The notes under the pieces were generated by a model. It had not been told where the DNA came from. It searched no databases and saw only the letters and a program-made list of their open reading frames with translations. From Actinomadura livida (GTDB taxonomy: Bacteria; Actinomycetota; Actinomycetes; Streptosporangiales; Streptosporangiaceae): DNA of 64,000 nt. The translations under genes and the position numbers were made by a program. Below, in pieces: positions 34,275 to 43,211 of this stretch (positions are counted from its first letter, which is position 1; every line of letters starts with the position of its first letter). Location: assembly GCF_014648675.1 (NCBI RefSeq), contig NZ_BMRO01000005.1, positions 341,161 to 405,160 on the forward strand, given 5' to 3'.

Positions 34275-34797
34275 CCGTCGCGGCGCCGATGATCTCGCCA
34301 CGTTGTATTCGCTGGTGGGCCTCGTCCAGCGGCATCCACCGCACGGCTTCGGCCTCATCGACGTGCGGTTCACCGACGAGATCGGCGCCGCGCGCCAGGT
34401 ACAGGTCCTGGGGAGCGTCCGCGGAACCGACCATTGGCTGGAACGAGAACAGGAATTGCAGGTTCTTCGGCCGCCACCCGGTCTCCTCCTCCGCCTCTCG
34501 TGCGGCGGCGGCGGCCGGATCCTCGCCAGGGTCGGCGTACCCGCCAGGGACCTCCCAGTCCCACTGGTCGACGATGAAGCGGTGCCGCCAGATCAGCAGG
34601 ATGTTCTCGCCGGCCTCGTCCAGGACCGCCGTCATGACGCATCGCGGCACCCGGAAGACGTACTGGTCGAACACGACGCCGTTGGGCAGCTCGATGTTGG
34701 CGATCGAGATCCGGATATGGCGGTTCTCGTCCACGACGCGCTCGTCGTGGACAACCCATTTGGTGCGTTCGGTGGGGGTCTCGGGTGTCACCGACAT
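34216..34797 (-). CDS. NUDIX hydrolase
   Basis: The 193-residue protein has an intact NUDIX box, GGYADPGEDPAAAAAREAEE followed by ETGW, with the catalytic Glu pair. An N-terminal strand region WVVHDERVVDENRHIRIS and the strand VMTAVLDEAGENILLIWRHR complete an ADP-ribose pyrophosphatase-like fold. The substrate is a nucleoside diphosphate linked to another group. It converges on and overlaps the HTH/TPR gene by 59 bases. Confidence 0.85.
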   Translation of the reverse strand: MSVTPETPTERTKWVVHDERVVDENRHIRISIANIELPNGVVFDQYVFRVPRCVMTAVLDEAGENILLIWRHRFIVDQWDWEVPGGYADPGEDPAAAAAREAEEETGWRPKNLQFLFSFQPMVGSADAPQDLYLARGADLVGEPHVDEAEAVRWMPLDEAHQRIQRGEIIGAATVMAVLHALAARAGAPPRSP

Positions 34798-34995
34798 GAC
34801 GGTAGCAACCTGCCCTGTCCAACCAGAGGGACGGGAGACCGCTCGCTTCACCGTGCGCGCCCTCACTCCGACGTGCGTGCCCGCGTGCGGGCATTGTGCC
34901 CCCTCGCATGCCCTCCCTCTAAGGCTGATCAAACGCTGAGATGAAGGCAGTACAGGCGATCCGCCAGAAACCCAGGTCACACCAGGGGGTGCCGT

Positions 34996-35856
34996 GTGAG
35001 TGCGCATCTTGTCGATACGGGAGTTCGGTCGCCAGCCCACCGCAACGGTTTAGATCAGATCCTTTCTAACCCGGACCTCGCGGGCTGGCAGGACGAGGAG
35101 GCTCGCCGCTTGTTCTTCGCCGAGCACGACGTGCACAAGGACGTCCCGCTGCTGACCGAGCGCCGCCCGAGCATGACGCTGGAGGACGCCTACCAGGTTC
35201 AGTGGCGCGGGGCAGCGTTGCGCATCGAGCGCGGCGCCCGGTTCCTGGGGCACAAGGTCGGCCTGACCTCCGAGGCGATGCAGCATCAGGTGGGCATCGG
35301 CGAGCCCGACTCGGGGATCCTGCTGGACACCATGGCCGTGGCCAACGGCGGGACGCTCCTGGCTCGGAAGCTGCGGACGCCACGCGTAGAGGCTGAGATC
35401 GCGTTCCTGCTCGGCGACGATCTCGTCGGGCCAGGCATATCCGATGGCGACGCCAGGGAGGCGGTGTCCGGGGTGTGCGTCTCGCTGGAGGTGATCGACA
35501 GCCGCTTCGACCTGGCGGGAATCACGCTGGCTGACAGCGTGGCCGACAACGCGGGGTGTGCGCGGTTCGTCCTCGGTGACGTCGTAGCCGTTGAGGGGCT
35601 GAACCTGCCGGACGAGGATGTGGCGATCCGTGTGGCCGGGCAGACGGTCGGCCACGGACGCGGCAGGGAAGTCCTTGGAGATCCGATCCGGTCGGTCGTC
35701 TGGCTGGCGGAGCGTCTCGCAGGCTTTGGTGCTGGGTTAGCAGCGGGAGACATCGTGCTGACCGGCGCGGTACACGGCAGCATTCCGTTGCCACGCGGCG
35801 AAAGTGTGTCGGCTTCCTCTCCGCACCTGGGGTCGGTGGTGCTGCATGTCTCCTGA
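34996..35856 (+). CDS. MhpD-like 2-keto-4-pentenoate hydratase
   Basis: The protein has 286 residues. The fumarylacetoacetase-hydrolase-like fold has GHKVGLTSEAMQ, metal ligands in RVEAEIAFLLGDD and SLEVIDSRFD, and a closing TGAVHGSIPL. MhpD-type enzymes add water to, or reversibly remove it from, 2-hydroxy-2,4-dienoates. The GTG start follows CAGGGGGTGCC. It is the first gene of an eight-gene operon. Because no ring-cleavage genes are present, use in the dehydrating direction is possible. Confidence 0.85.
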   Translation: MSAHLVDTGVRSPAHRNGLDQILSNPDLAGWQDEEARRLFFAEHDVHKDVPLLTERRPSMTLEDAYQVQWRGAALRIERGARFLGHKVGLTSEAMQHQVGIGEPDSGILLDTMAVANGGTLLARKLRTPRVEAEIAFLLGDDLVGPGISDGDAREAVSGVCVSLEVIDSRFDLAGITLADSVADNAGCARFVLGDVVAVEGLNLPDEDVAIRVAGQTVGHGRGREVLGDPIRSVVWLAERLAGFGAGLAAGDIVLTGAVHGSIPLPRGESVSASSPHLGSVVLHVS

Positions 35857-36778
35857 AGTGGCGCACACCACGGGCTCGCAGGCGCATCAACGTCCTGCCC
35901 GGCTGAAGGCTGCTGTGATCGGCGCCGGGATGCTCGGAATCGACCTGGCACACCGCATCTCTGCCTCCTCGTCGCTGACTTGCTCACTGGTGGTCGGCGG
36001 CCGCAACAGCGTCACGGGCCTGCGAGTGGCAGCCGAGATGGGCTGCGCCACTTCGACCTCCGGAATGGACGCGGTGGCCGACGCCGATGTCGACGTCGTC
36101 TTCGACGCCTCAAACGCTTCGGCCCACCCGTCGCACTGGGCGGACCTCGCCTCCACCGGCGTCCTGCTCCTGGATCTGACGCCCAGCAGTGGTGGAACCA
36201 TGGTCGCGCCTACGGTGAACGGGCACCTGGCCGAGTCGGGCCGCCATCTCAGTTTGGTCAGCTGTGGAGGCCAAGCCGTCCTGCCGGTGCTCGACGTTGT
36301 TGCCCGCCACTGTGGTCCGAAGGCGCTTCAGTACATCGAGGTCGTCACCACCGCGGCGTCGGCGAGCGTAGGACGCGCGTCCCGGCTCAATCTGGACGAG
36401 TACATCGCCATCACCCAGTACGCGGTGCAGAAACTCACTCGAGACAGCCTCGCCATGGGCGGTGCCGTCAAAGTTCTGGCGAACCTCAGCCCAGCCCTGC
36501 CGGCGCCGGCGTTCCGCGCCGAGGTCGCGGTAGTCGTCTCCGGAGTCGATCTGGATGCTCTACGAGCGGACTTGGAAGCCGCGACCGTCGCTGTCCGCGC
36601 CTTCGCCAGAGGGTATGAAGTCGTCTCGTGCCGCGTGGACGGCGACATGGTGAGGGTGACCGTGGCCGTCGCAGCTGAAGGCGGCCAGTGGCTTCCCGCA
36701 TACGCAGGAAATGTGGAGATCATCAATGCTGCCGCGGTGCTGATGGCGGAGCGCCACGCCGCCGCGAGGAAGACGTGA
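35846..36778 (+). CDS. Acylating aldehyde dehydrogenase, MhpF/NikA-like
   Basis: The 310-residue protein from an ATG overlaps the previous stop by 11 bases. The Rossmann fold shows [10 protein letters not shown], followed by VVFDASNA. The catalytic Cys is C140 in [12 protein letters not shown]-terminal [11 protein letters not shown] helix completes the family pattern. MhpF enzymes interconvert aldehydes and acyl-CoA with NAD and often bind the aldolase to channel the aldehyde. In nikkomycin biosynthesis a homologue (NikA) reduces an acyl thioester, so an anabolic role is plausible. Confidence 0.85.
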   Translation: MSPEVAHTTGSQAHQRPARLKAAVIGAGMLGIDLAHRISASSSLTCSLVVGGRNSVTGLRVAAEMGCATSTSGMDAVADADVDVVFDASNASAHPSHWADLASTGVLLLDLTPSSGGTMVAPTVNGHLAESGRHLSLVSCGGQAVLPVLDVVARHCGPKALQYIEVVTTAASASVGRASRLNLDEYIAITQYAVQKLTRDSLAMGGAVKVLANLSPALPAPAFRAEVAVVVSGVDLDALRADLEAATVAVRAFARGYEVVSCRVDGDMVRVTVAVAAEGGQWLPAYAGNVEIINAAAVLMAERHAAARKT

Positions 36779-37812
36779 GCGCCATGGAAACCGGCCGGGG
36801 AACGTCTGGCGCGCGGGTGGCCATCCACGACGCGACCCTCAGAGATGGTCAGCATGCCGTCCGCCACCAGCTCGCCGCCGAGCAGATGCGTGCCTACGCC
36901 CAGGCCGCGGACCGGGCGGGCGTCCCGGTCGTCGAAGTCGGTCACGGCAACGGACTGGGGGCTTCCTCGCTTCAGATCGGCCGGGCACGGCTCACGGACG
37001 ATGCCATGCTCGCCGCCGTCCGCGAAGCGCTGACAAGCTCCCAGATGGGTGTGTTCATGGCTCCGGGGTGGGGCACCGGCAAGGACCTGCGCAACGCCGT
37101 CGACCACGGCGCCGATGTCGTCCGGATCGCCGCCCACTGCACCGAGGCCGCCGTCACCGAACGTCATCTGGGCCTGGCGCGCGACTTGGGCGTCGAAGCA
37201 CAGGCCGTCCTGCTGATGAGTCACATGGTAGGCCCGGGACGTCTGGCGGAGCAGTGCGCACGCATGGTCGGCTTCGGTGCGCAGGCTGTTGGGATCATGG
37301 ACTCCGCCGGGCACTACCTGCCTACCGACGTCACGGAGCGGATCCGGGCGATTGCGGCTGCGGTGGATGTCCCGGTGATCTTTCATGGGCACAACAACCT
37401 GTCGCTGGCGGTGGCGAACTCGGTCGCGGCGGTCGAGGCCGGAGCGACGATCATCGACGCCTGCGCCAGAGGATTCGGCGCAGGGGCAGGAAACACCCAA
37501 CTCGAGGCGCTGGTCGCCGTACTGGACCGCATGGGCCATCGGACCGGCATCGATCTGCGAGCGCTTTTGGCCGCTGCCGACATCGCTCACGAGCAGCTCT
37601 TGGATGAGCTGCCGGCGATCGACTCGGTCTCCCTCATCTCGGGGCTGACGGGCGTGTTCTCGGGTTTCAAGCTGCCGGTTCTGGCCGCCGCTACAGCCGC
37701 GGGCCTCGACCCGCTGGACATCTTCGCGGAGCTTGGACGACGCCAGGCAGTGGCAGGCCAGGAAGACCTGATCGCCGTTGTCGTGCGGGACCTGACGGTG
37801 AGGGCCCAATGA
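36775..37812 (+). CDS. 4-hydroxy-2-oxovalerate aldolase-like enzyme (MhpE/NikB-like)
   Basis: The 345-residue protein from a GTG overlaps the dehydrogenase stop (GTGA), with GAGGAAGAC upstream. It is a DRE-TIM enzyme: [15 protein letters not shown] carries the Arg, metal-binding Asp and catalytic His pair, and [15 protein letters not shown] carries the metal-binding HxH. It forms or cleaves a 4-hydroxy-2-oxo acid from pyruvate and an aldehyde. It is adjacent to the dehydrogenase as in the bifunctional DmpFG complex. Pyruvate is probably, but not certainly, the nucleophile. Confidence 0.87.
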   Translation: MSAMETGRGTSGARVAIHDATLRDGQHAVRHQLAAEQMRAYAQAADRAGVPVVEVGHGNGLGASSLQIGRARLTDDAMLAAVREALTSSQMGVFMAPGWGTGKDLRNAVDHGADVVRIAAHCTEAAVTERHLGLARDLGVEAQAVLLMSHMVGPGRLAEQCARMVGFGAQAVGIMDSAGHYLPTDVTERIRAIAAAVDVPVIFHGHNNLSLAVANSVAAVEAGATIIDACARGFGAGAGNTQLEALVAVLDRMGHRTGIDLRALLAAADIAHEQLLDELPAIDSVSLISGLTGVFSGFKLPVLAAATAAGLDPLDIFAELGRRQAVAGQEDLIAVVVRDLTVRAQ

Positions 37813-38804
37813 GCCACTCAGACAACAACGGTCCAGCAGCGGTGATCTGTGGTCTGGGCACAGCGCGGCCGGACTCGCGGGTGACCAACGAGGACATCTG
37901 CGGTGGTCTGGGCGTAAGCGCGGCCTGGATCCGGTCGCGGACCGGTATCGCGTCCAGGGCCCGCGCCGCCCATGGTGTGTCAACCGCTGATCTTGCCGTC
38001 CAGGCGGGGGCCCGCGCCCTGAGGACGGGCGATGGCGGGCGCGTGGACGCCCTGGTCCTAGCGACCATCACCCCGGATCACCGTTGCCCGGCCACGGCGC
38101 CCGGCGTGGCGGCACGGCTCGGCTTGCCCGGCATCCCGGCGTTCGACTTGGCGGCGGCGTGTACCGGCCTGCTGTACGCGCTGCAGGTGGCGGCCGGGTT
38201 CATCGCGGCGAGAACGGCCCGGCGGGTGCTGATCATTGCCGCCGACCGGATTCCTTCGCTCGTCAACCCCCAGGACAGGGCGACCGCGCCCTTGTTCGGG
38301 GAGGGAGCGGCGGCACTGGTGGTGCGAGCCGGCGAACGCGGGGCTCCGGGAGCGTTGGGGCCGATCATGCTGGCCGCCGATGGTCGTGATGGCTCCGCCA
38401 TAGTGGCCCCACACGGCGGATTCCTCACGATGCGCGGCCCGGAGACTTTTCAGCAGGCCGTGACCCGCATGTCCGAGGCATCGGTAAGCGCGGCCGAGGC
38501 TGCCGGATGGCGGCTGGCCGATGTTGATCGCTTCGTGCCGCATCAGGCGAACGCCCGGATCACCGCAGCCGTCGTTCGCCAACTCGAGCTGGAGGATTCC
38601 CAGGCCCTGCAGTTCATCGAGCAGGTGGGGAACACCAGCGCTGCGTCCATCCCCCTCACCCTCGCGCAGGCGTCCGCGGACGGCCGTCTGCTGCCCGGCC
38701 ACCGGGTGCTGATGACCGCCTTCGGAGCCGGACTGACCTGGGGCGCCGCCACGGTCGTCTGGCCGGCCCTGTCCCCATCTGACCTCAAGGAGGCAGTCCA
38801 GTGA
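37809..38804 (+). CDS. 3-oxoacyl-ACP synthase III (KAS III)
   Basis: The 331-residue protein has the full KAS III triad: C118 in [12 protein letters not shown]245 in VPHQANARI and N275 in GNTSAASIP. The fold is of the FabH type. Such enzymes join an acyl-CoA starter to malonyl-ACP, or in secondary metabolism catalyse other acyl transfers. The ATG overlaps the aldolase stop (ATGA). The ACP gene directly downstream is the likely partner. Confidence 0.88.
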   Translation: MSHSDNNGPAAVICGLGTARPDSRVTNEDICGGLGVSAAWIRSRTGIASRARAAHGVSTADLAVQAGARALRTGDGGRVDALVLATITPDHRCPATAPGVAARLGLPGIPAFDLAAACTGLLYALQVAAGFIAARTARRVLIIAADRIPSLVNPQDRATAPLFGEGAAALVVRAGERGAPGALGPIMLAADGRDGSAIVAPHGGFLTMRGPETFQQAVTRMSEASVSAAEAAGWRLADVDRFVPHQANARITAAVVRQLELEDSQALQFIEQVGNTSAASIPLTLAQASADGRLLPGHRVLMTAFGAGLTWGAATVVWPALSPSDLKEAVQ

Positions 38805-39025
38805 GCAGGGATCTGGAAGAACTGCTGGTCGAGCTGAAGCTAGATCCGCGAGAGTTGCGCTTCGGGGCGCCGCTGGAGGATTCCGGAGTGGACTCACTGG
38901 CCCTCGTGGAGCTGAGCGTGCTCCTGGGTGAGCGTGGTGTGCGAGTCAGCCAGGAAGAGTTGGCGGCCGCCACGACCCTGGAGGCGTTGGACCGTATGGT
39001 CGCCGACCGCCTATCGGGACGGTGA
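38801..39025 (+). CDS. Acyl carrier protein
   Basis: The 74-residue acidic protein has the phosphopantetheine site at S32 in EDSGVDSLALVEL, a four-helix length and the C-terminal EALDRMV helix. It carries an acyl chain as a thioester to its pathway enzymes. The GTG overlaps the KAS III stop. Its presence makes a carrier-bound intermediate certain in this operon, provided a phosphopantetheinyl transferase is supplied from elsewhere. Confidence 0.9.
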   Translation: MSRDLEELLVELKLDPRELRFGAPLEDSGVDSLALVELSVLLGERGVRVSQEELAAATTLEALDRMVADRLSGR

Positions 39026-39903
39026 AGACCATGGGCACCTTGGCCGTCCCACGCGGCGCCACCTGGTTGATCACCCCGGCAACCGCTCCAGGTCGGTTCT
39101 CAAGGGCCCGCGACTGCGGTGCCGACGTTGCGCTGCTGGACCTGGAAGATTCCGTCCCCCAGCAGCGCAAAGACCAGGCACGTGCCATAGCCCTCCAACA
39201 CCTGGCCAAAGCCGCAACGGAGGCGGCCGACGGTGAAGTCTCCCCACTGGGCCTTCGTCTGAACGCGCCAGGAACGCTACCCGGCCTGCGGGATCTGGTG
39301 GCGGTCGCCGAATCCGGTGTTCGTCCCGCGGTGCTGCTGGTACCGAAGGTCGAATCACCACGCGACGTCGATCTCGTCGGCGAACTCCTGCGCACGGACG
39401 AAGACGAGCCCAAAGTCTGGGCGCTGATCGAAACACCGCTGGCCATTCAACGGCTCCACGAGATCCTTGCGTCGCGGTTCTTGGCAGGAGTGGTGTTCGG
39501 AGCCGCCGACTACGCCGCCGCGGCCGGGTGCCGCCGAACGGCCGGCGGCCTTCGCTACCCCAGGGCGGCCCTGAGCGCGGGAGCGGCTGCGGCGGCACTG
39601 CCGGCCATCGACTCTCCCTACTTCGACCTCGCCAATGACGAAGGCCTCCGGCGGGAGGCCGAAGAAGCCTGCGACCTCGGCTTCACCGGTAAGGGCGCCG
39701 TTCACCCGAGGCAGCTGGCCGCCATCCGGGAGGCGTTCCAGCCCTCACCTCAAGAACTGGATCGTGCCCGTGCGACGGTCCGCGCGGCCGACTCCATGGA
39801 CGCGGCAGAAGGGGTCACCCACGCCGACGGCAGCATGGTCGGCCCGCCGCTCGTGGCCGCCGCCCGTTCCCTCACTGATCAGGCGCCGGGAGGTATGACA
39901 TGA
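39022..39903 (+). CDS. CitE/HpcH-family lyase-like protein
   Basis: The 293-residue protein starts at a GTG overlapping the ACP stop. The TIM-barrel family pattern is present: TWLITPATAPGRFSRA, ALLDLEDSVP with the acidic metal ligands, LIETPLAIQRLH, FGAADYAAAAG and FTGKGAVHPRQL. CitE-like enzymes cleave or form (3S)-malyl/citramalyl-CoA-type thioesters or hydrolyse them. The substrate here is likely an ACP-bound or CoA-bound acid. The active-site Arg and Glu residues look intact. Confidence 0.82.
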   Translation: MKTMGTLAVPRGATWLITPATAPGRFSRARDCGADVALLDLEDSVPQQRKDQARAIALQHLAKAATEAADGEVSPLGLRLNAPGTLPGLRDLVAVAESGVRPAVLLVPKVESPRDVDLVGELLRTDEDEPKVWALIETPLAIQRLHEILASRFLAGVVFGAADYAAAAGCRRTAGGLRYPRAALSAGAAAAALPAIDSPYFDLANDEGLRREAEEACDLGFTGKGAVHPRQLAAIREAFQPSPQELDRARATVRAADSMDAAEGVTHADGSMVGPPLVAAARSLTDQAPGGMT

Positions 39904-40430
39904 ACGCGACCGTCCCGCCCGGCTACCGGACCGTCGGGGAGGAACGCCTCCGCGAACTGGTCGGCCGAGGCCTCCCCGAATTCGTCGCCGGCCAGATCAT
40001 CGAGCACCGCCCCGCCCGTACCGTGACCGAAACCGACCACATACTCACCCTCGCCCTAACCGGAAACCCCGCCCCCGTGCACAGCGACATCCGGTTCTGT
40101 GAGCAGACCGGCCGTGGCCGGCCTTTGGTGTGCGGCATGGTCACCCTCGGCATCGTCCTGGGCGCCACGGTCCGGAGCATCAGCGGCTTGACCGCAGCCA
40201 ACCTCGCCTTGGACGGTTTACGGCTGGAGAACCCGGTGCACGTGGGTGACACGCTCCGCGCCGAGACCGAAATTCTCACCGTGCGACGCTCGCGCAGCCA
40301 CCCGGAGCACGGAGTGGTGACGTGCCGCACCAACGGCTACAACCAGCACGATCAACGGGTCATCACCTTCACCCGCGCCTTCCTTGTGCCTGCCGACCCG
40401 AACTCGGTCCGCGACGCCACCGACTACTGA
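39900..40430 (+). CDS. MaoC-like protein with altered catalytic Asp
   Basis: The 176-residue protein has a hot-dog fold. Family members hydrate enoyl thioesters or act as dehydratases, with the motif D-x-N-P-x-H. Here the corresponding loop reads TGNPAPVHSD, so the first Asp is an Asn and the His is kept. The fold is clear from the loop, the helix (RPLVCGMVTLGIVLG) and HVGDTLRAETEI. It could dehydrate the beta-hydroxy product of the KAS III/ACP step, or act as a non-standard dehydratase. The ATG overlaps the CitE-like stop. Confidence 0.75.
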   Translation: MNATVPPGYRTVGEERLRELVGRGLPEFVAGQIIEHRPARTVTETDHILTLALTGNPAPVHSDIRFCEQTGRGRPLVCGMVTLGIVLGATVRSISGLTAANLALDGLRLENPVHVGDTLRAETEILTVRRSRSHPEHGVVTCRTNGYNQHDQRVITFTRAFLVPADPNSVRDATDY

Positions 40431-40464
40431 ATGTCGACGGCGACTGAAGAGAGGAGGCCGGTGC

Positions 40465-41646
40465 ATGCCCGAGGACGAGACCTTACGAGTCGTCGCCGCT
40501 GACGATTCCCTGTGGAGCCGATACTGCGCGTTGGCTGCCCGCAGCTACGGCCATTTGATCCCTGACCTCACGCGACTGTTCCCGCACGCTGACGCCCGCG
40601 TCGCTGTGCGGGGCGACCAGGTCATTGCAGGCGGCCTGGGCCTGCTCATGCCCCAGTTCTTCGGAGGCCGCCCCGTACTCAGCGCGTGCATGGCAGCGGG
40701 ATGCGTCGCCCCCGAGGAACGCGGCCGTCACCTGACGACCCGCGTGCTGACCGAGCGGATCCGCCCCCTCCAAGAGCAGGGCGCCGTCCTTGCGACGGTA
40801 TGGACGACATCGACCGGCTATGCGCACCGATTGGGGTGGGCCGCTCCCACTTCGGTCTTCTCTTGGGCGGTCCCCACCAACGACCTCAAACGCAGCTTCG
40901 ACGAAACCGGGTACGAGATCGCCCACGGATCCGACGTCCGATCCGAGCGGCTGCAGAAGGAGTTGGCCGCGCGCTGGAATGGACCGTGGCAGCGTCCGCC
41001 CTGGTGGGCGGGCTGGCAGGCCGACAAGCACTCGCAGTTCGCCACCTACCGATTCAACCTCCCCGGGCAGGACACCTCAGGTGTGCTCTCCCTGGCGTTC
41101 GCCCAAGACCCAGCCGCTGGCCAACAAGTAGTGGTCCACGACTTCTGGGCCTCGACCAGCGGTGCCGCCACGGCGATGCTGACCTTCCTCGGCCGATTCA
41201 GCAGTCGGATCCCCACCGTTAGCTTCCAACGGACCGGCCTTCCGGCAGCTGGCGTCCTCCTAGAGCAACTAGACCGCATCGGATCCGCATCCGCTCGCCA
41301 CTGGCATCCCTGGATGCTCCGAATTCTGGATCTGCGCCAGGCCGTGCGGTCGCGGGGCTGGCCCGAAGGACTCGACACGACGATTCCGATCGAAGTGGTG
41401 GACGATCCCAATGCGGAACCCCAGCGCTTTACGCTGCGAATCGCCAATGGCGTAGGAGACCTGGAACCGTCCACTCTGACGGGTCGGTGCACGCTGACCC
41501 GCCGCCACTTCGCCGTTTGGTACGCGGGCGGTTACCAGACCGCGACCGCAGCGGCATTGGCCGGCGTAGACGGTGATCCGCGGACGGTCGCCGACCTCGT
41601 CCACGCCACCACCGAGCGCGAGCCTTGGCTGCCCGAACACTTCTGA
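40465..41646 (+). CDS. Eis-like GNAT acetyltransferase with SCP2-type C-terminus
   Basis: The 393-residue protein has a GNAT N-terminal part (residues 10-150) containing VIAGGLGLLMPQFFGG and ERGRHLTTRVLTERI as the acetyl-CoA loop. A central GNAT-like region follows, and then a sterol-carrier-like domain ending EREPWLPEHF. Eis proteins end in Phe, whose carboxylate is the catalytic base. Eis acetylates amines on aminoglycosides and other compounds. GAGGAGG precedes the ATG. It is 34 bases after the MaoC gene. Confidence 0.75.
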   Translation: MPEDETLRVVAADDSLWSRYCALAARSYGHLIPDLTRLFPHADARVAVRGDQVIAGGLGLLMPQFFGGRPVLSACMAAGCVAPEERGRHLTTRVLTERIRPLQEQGAVLATVWTTSTGYAHRLGWAAPTSVFSWAVPTNDLKRSFDETGYEIAHGSDVRSERLQKELAARWNGPWQRPPWWAGWQADKHSQFATYRFNLPGQDTSGVLSLAFAQDPAAGQQVVVHDFWASTSGAATAMLTFLGRFSSRIPTVSFQRTGLPAAGVLLEQLDRIGSASARHWHPWMLRILDLRQAVRSRGWPEGLDTTIPIEVVDDPNAEPQRFTLRIANGVGDLEPSTLTGRCTLTRRHFAVWYAGGYQTATAAALAGVDGDPRTVADLVHATTEREPWLPEHF

Positions 41647-41722
41647 CCGGAAGGCGATCTTTCACCGCAACCAGCATGGACCCACCGCAGAACCAGCTCC
41701 AGTACCACCGAAAGGAAGCCAG

Positions 41723-43111
41723 GTGACCAGCCGCCGCCCCAAGAACCCCAATCGGGCACTGGAAGCGCTGCTCCTCGGGCAGGGCATGAGCCGCAAGGGT
41801 CTGGCCTACCGAGTCAACCAGCTGGCCGCGGCGGCAGGCCAGCGGACCGCTTACACCCATACAAGCGTCGCCCGCTGGATCTCCGGCGAAACCCCGAAAG
41901 ATCCCGTGCCTTCCCTCATCGCCGCCGCGTTGGGCGAGCGGATCGGGCGTCCCGTCGCGGTCGAAGAGATCGGCATGGCGGCCCCCGTCGAGCACGTCTC
42001 GACGGGGTGGGACTTTCCTCGGAACAGGCAGGACGCCGTGCGAGCTGTCGTCACCCATTGGAGCAGTCAGGAGATGGGACACCCCGCGGCTAGTTTCACC
42101 CCTGCCGGCTACGTTCTGCCCTTAACCCGCTGGCTCGCCGTCCCCGCCGACACGCCCCGGGCCAACCAGGGCAGCCGCCGCGTCAGCCGCGAGGACCTGG
42201 ACGAACTGCGCGGCACCGCCGAACAAGCCCGGCAGTGGGACGCTACGTTCGGTGGCGGAGACTGGCGGTTGAGTTCGGTGACACAGTGCCTTCGCGACCA
42301 AGCCCTCCCCTTGCTCAGCGGCGCCCACACCGAACAGGTCGGCCGGGAGCTTTTCGGGATCACCGCGGAACTGGGCCGCGTCGTGGGGTGGGCAGCATTC
42401 GACAGCGGCAACGCCGGCGCCGCTCAACGGCACCTCATCCAGGCCCTGCGGCTGGCACGCGCAGGCGCTGACGTCGAGCGAGGCTCGTACATACTGGCAA
42501 CGATGGCATTGCAGACGATTCTCCAAGGCGCACCTGATCAAGCTTTGGACATGGCTCAAGGTGCCTTCCAACAGGGGAGAGCCCGCGACGCCGCCCCACG
42601 GGTACTGGCGTTCGCCAAACTCGCCGAGGCGAGGGCCTTTGGCCGTTTAGGAGAGCCGGCAGCCGCTTCCTCAGCTCTCAGCCGTGCCGAACGGCTTCTC
42701 GGCAAGATCGGGCCTGACACCCGCGATCCGGCATGGATCTCCTATGTCACCGAGACCCGACTTGCGGCAGACGCGGCCGAAATTTTCCGGGACCTGCACA
42801 ATCCTGCGGCGGCCCTCCGCTGGAACAAACGGGCATCTGACGGATCCGAACGCCATCACGTACGAGCTGCAGGACTACGCCACGCCGTCGCGGCCACCGC
42901 CGCATGTCAGGCCCGGGACCTAGACCAGGCCCTCGACCATGCCGGTAAGGCCTTCGATCTCCTACACCGAGTGGCCTCCGAACGCGCTACCCGCTACCTC
43001 CACGACGTCGCCGCCGCGCTGGCTCCGTGGCAAACCGACACCCGAGTCACCGACTTCACCGAACGCCTGGAAGCCCGCGCAGCTTCGACAACCGTGGAGG
43101 CGGCAATGTGA
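41723..43111 (+). CDS. HTH/TPR transcriptional regulator, paralogue of 32886 gene
   Basis: The 462-residue protein from GTG follows AAGGAAGCCAG. The HTH is THTSVARWISGE within residues 15-70, and the rest is helical TPR-like (AAQRHLIQALRLARAGADVE, QALDMAQGAFQQGRARD). Length and layout equal those of the protein at 32886. It sits just after the biosynthetic operon, so it is a likely regulator of it, or of the resistance-like genes that follow. Confidence 0.72.
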   Translation: MTSRRPKNPNRALEALLLGQGMSRKGLAYRVNQLAAAAGQRTAYTHTSVARWISGETPKDPVPSLIAAALGERIGRPVAVEEIGMAAPVEHVSTGWDFPRNRQDAVRAVVTHWSSQEMGHPAASFTPAGYVLPLTRWLAVPADTPRANQGSRRVSREDLDELRGTAEQARQWDATFGGGDWRLSSVTQCLRDQALPLLSGAHTEQVGRELFGITAELGRVVGWAAFDSGNAGAAQRHLIQALRLARAGADVERGSYILATMALQTILQGAPDQALDMAQGAFQQGRARDAAPRVLAFAKLAEARAFGRLGEPAAASSALSRAERLLGKIGPDTRDPAWISYVTETRLAADAAEIFRDLHNPAAALRWNKRASDGSERHHVRAAGLRHAVAATAACQARDLDQALDHAGKAFDLLHRVASERATRYLHDVAAALAPWQTDTRVTDFTERLEARAASTTVEAAM

Positions 43112-43211
43112 TGGGCGCCGCCGGCCGACCGTGAGGCTTCCATGCCGCCCCAAGCAACACCGACGCGCTCGCTGTCTTTCCTCCGCCCATCCGTGATATC
43201 GGAGAAGCATC

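Noticed and set aside
36328..37983. 551-codon minus-strand frame antisense to the aldolase and its neighbours
   Set aside because: It spans several real coupled genes on the other strand and has a shadow-like composition rich in Arg, Ala, Gly and His.
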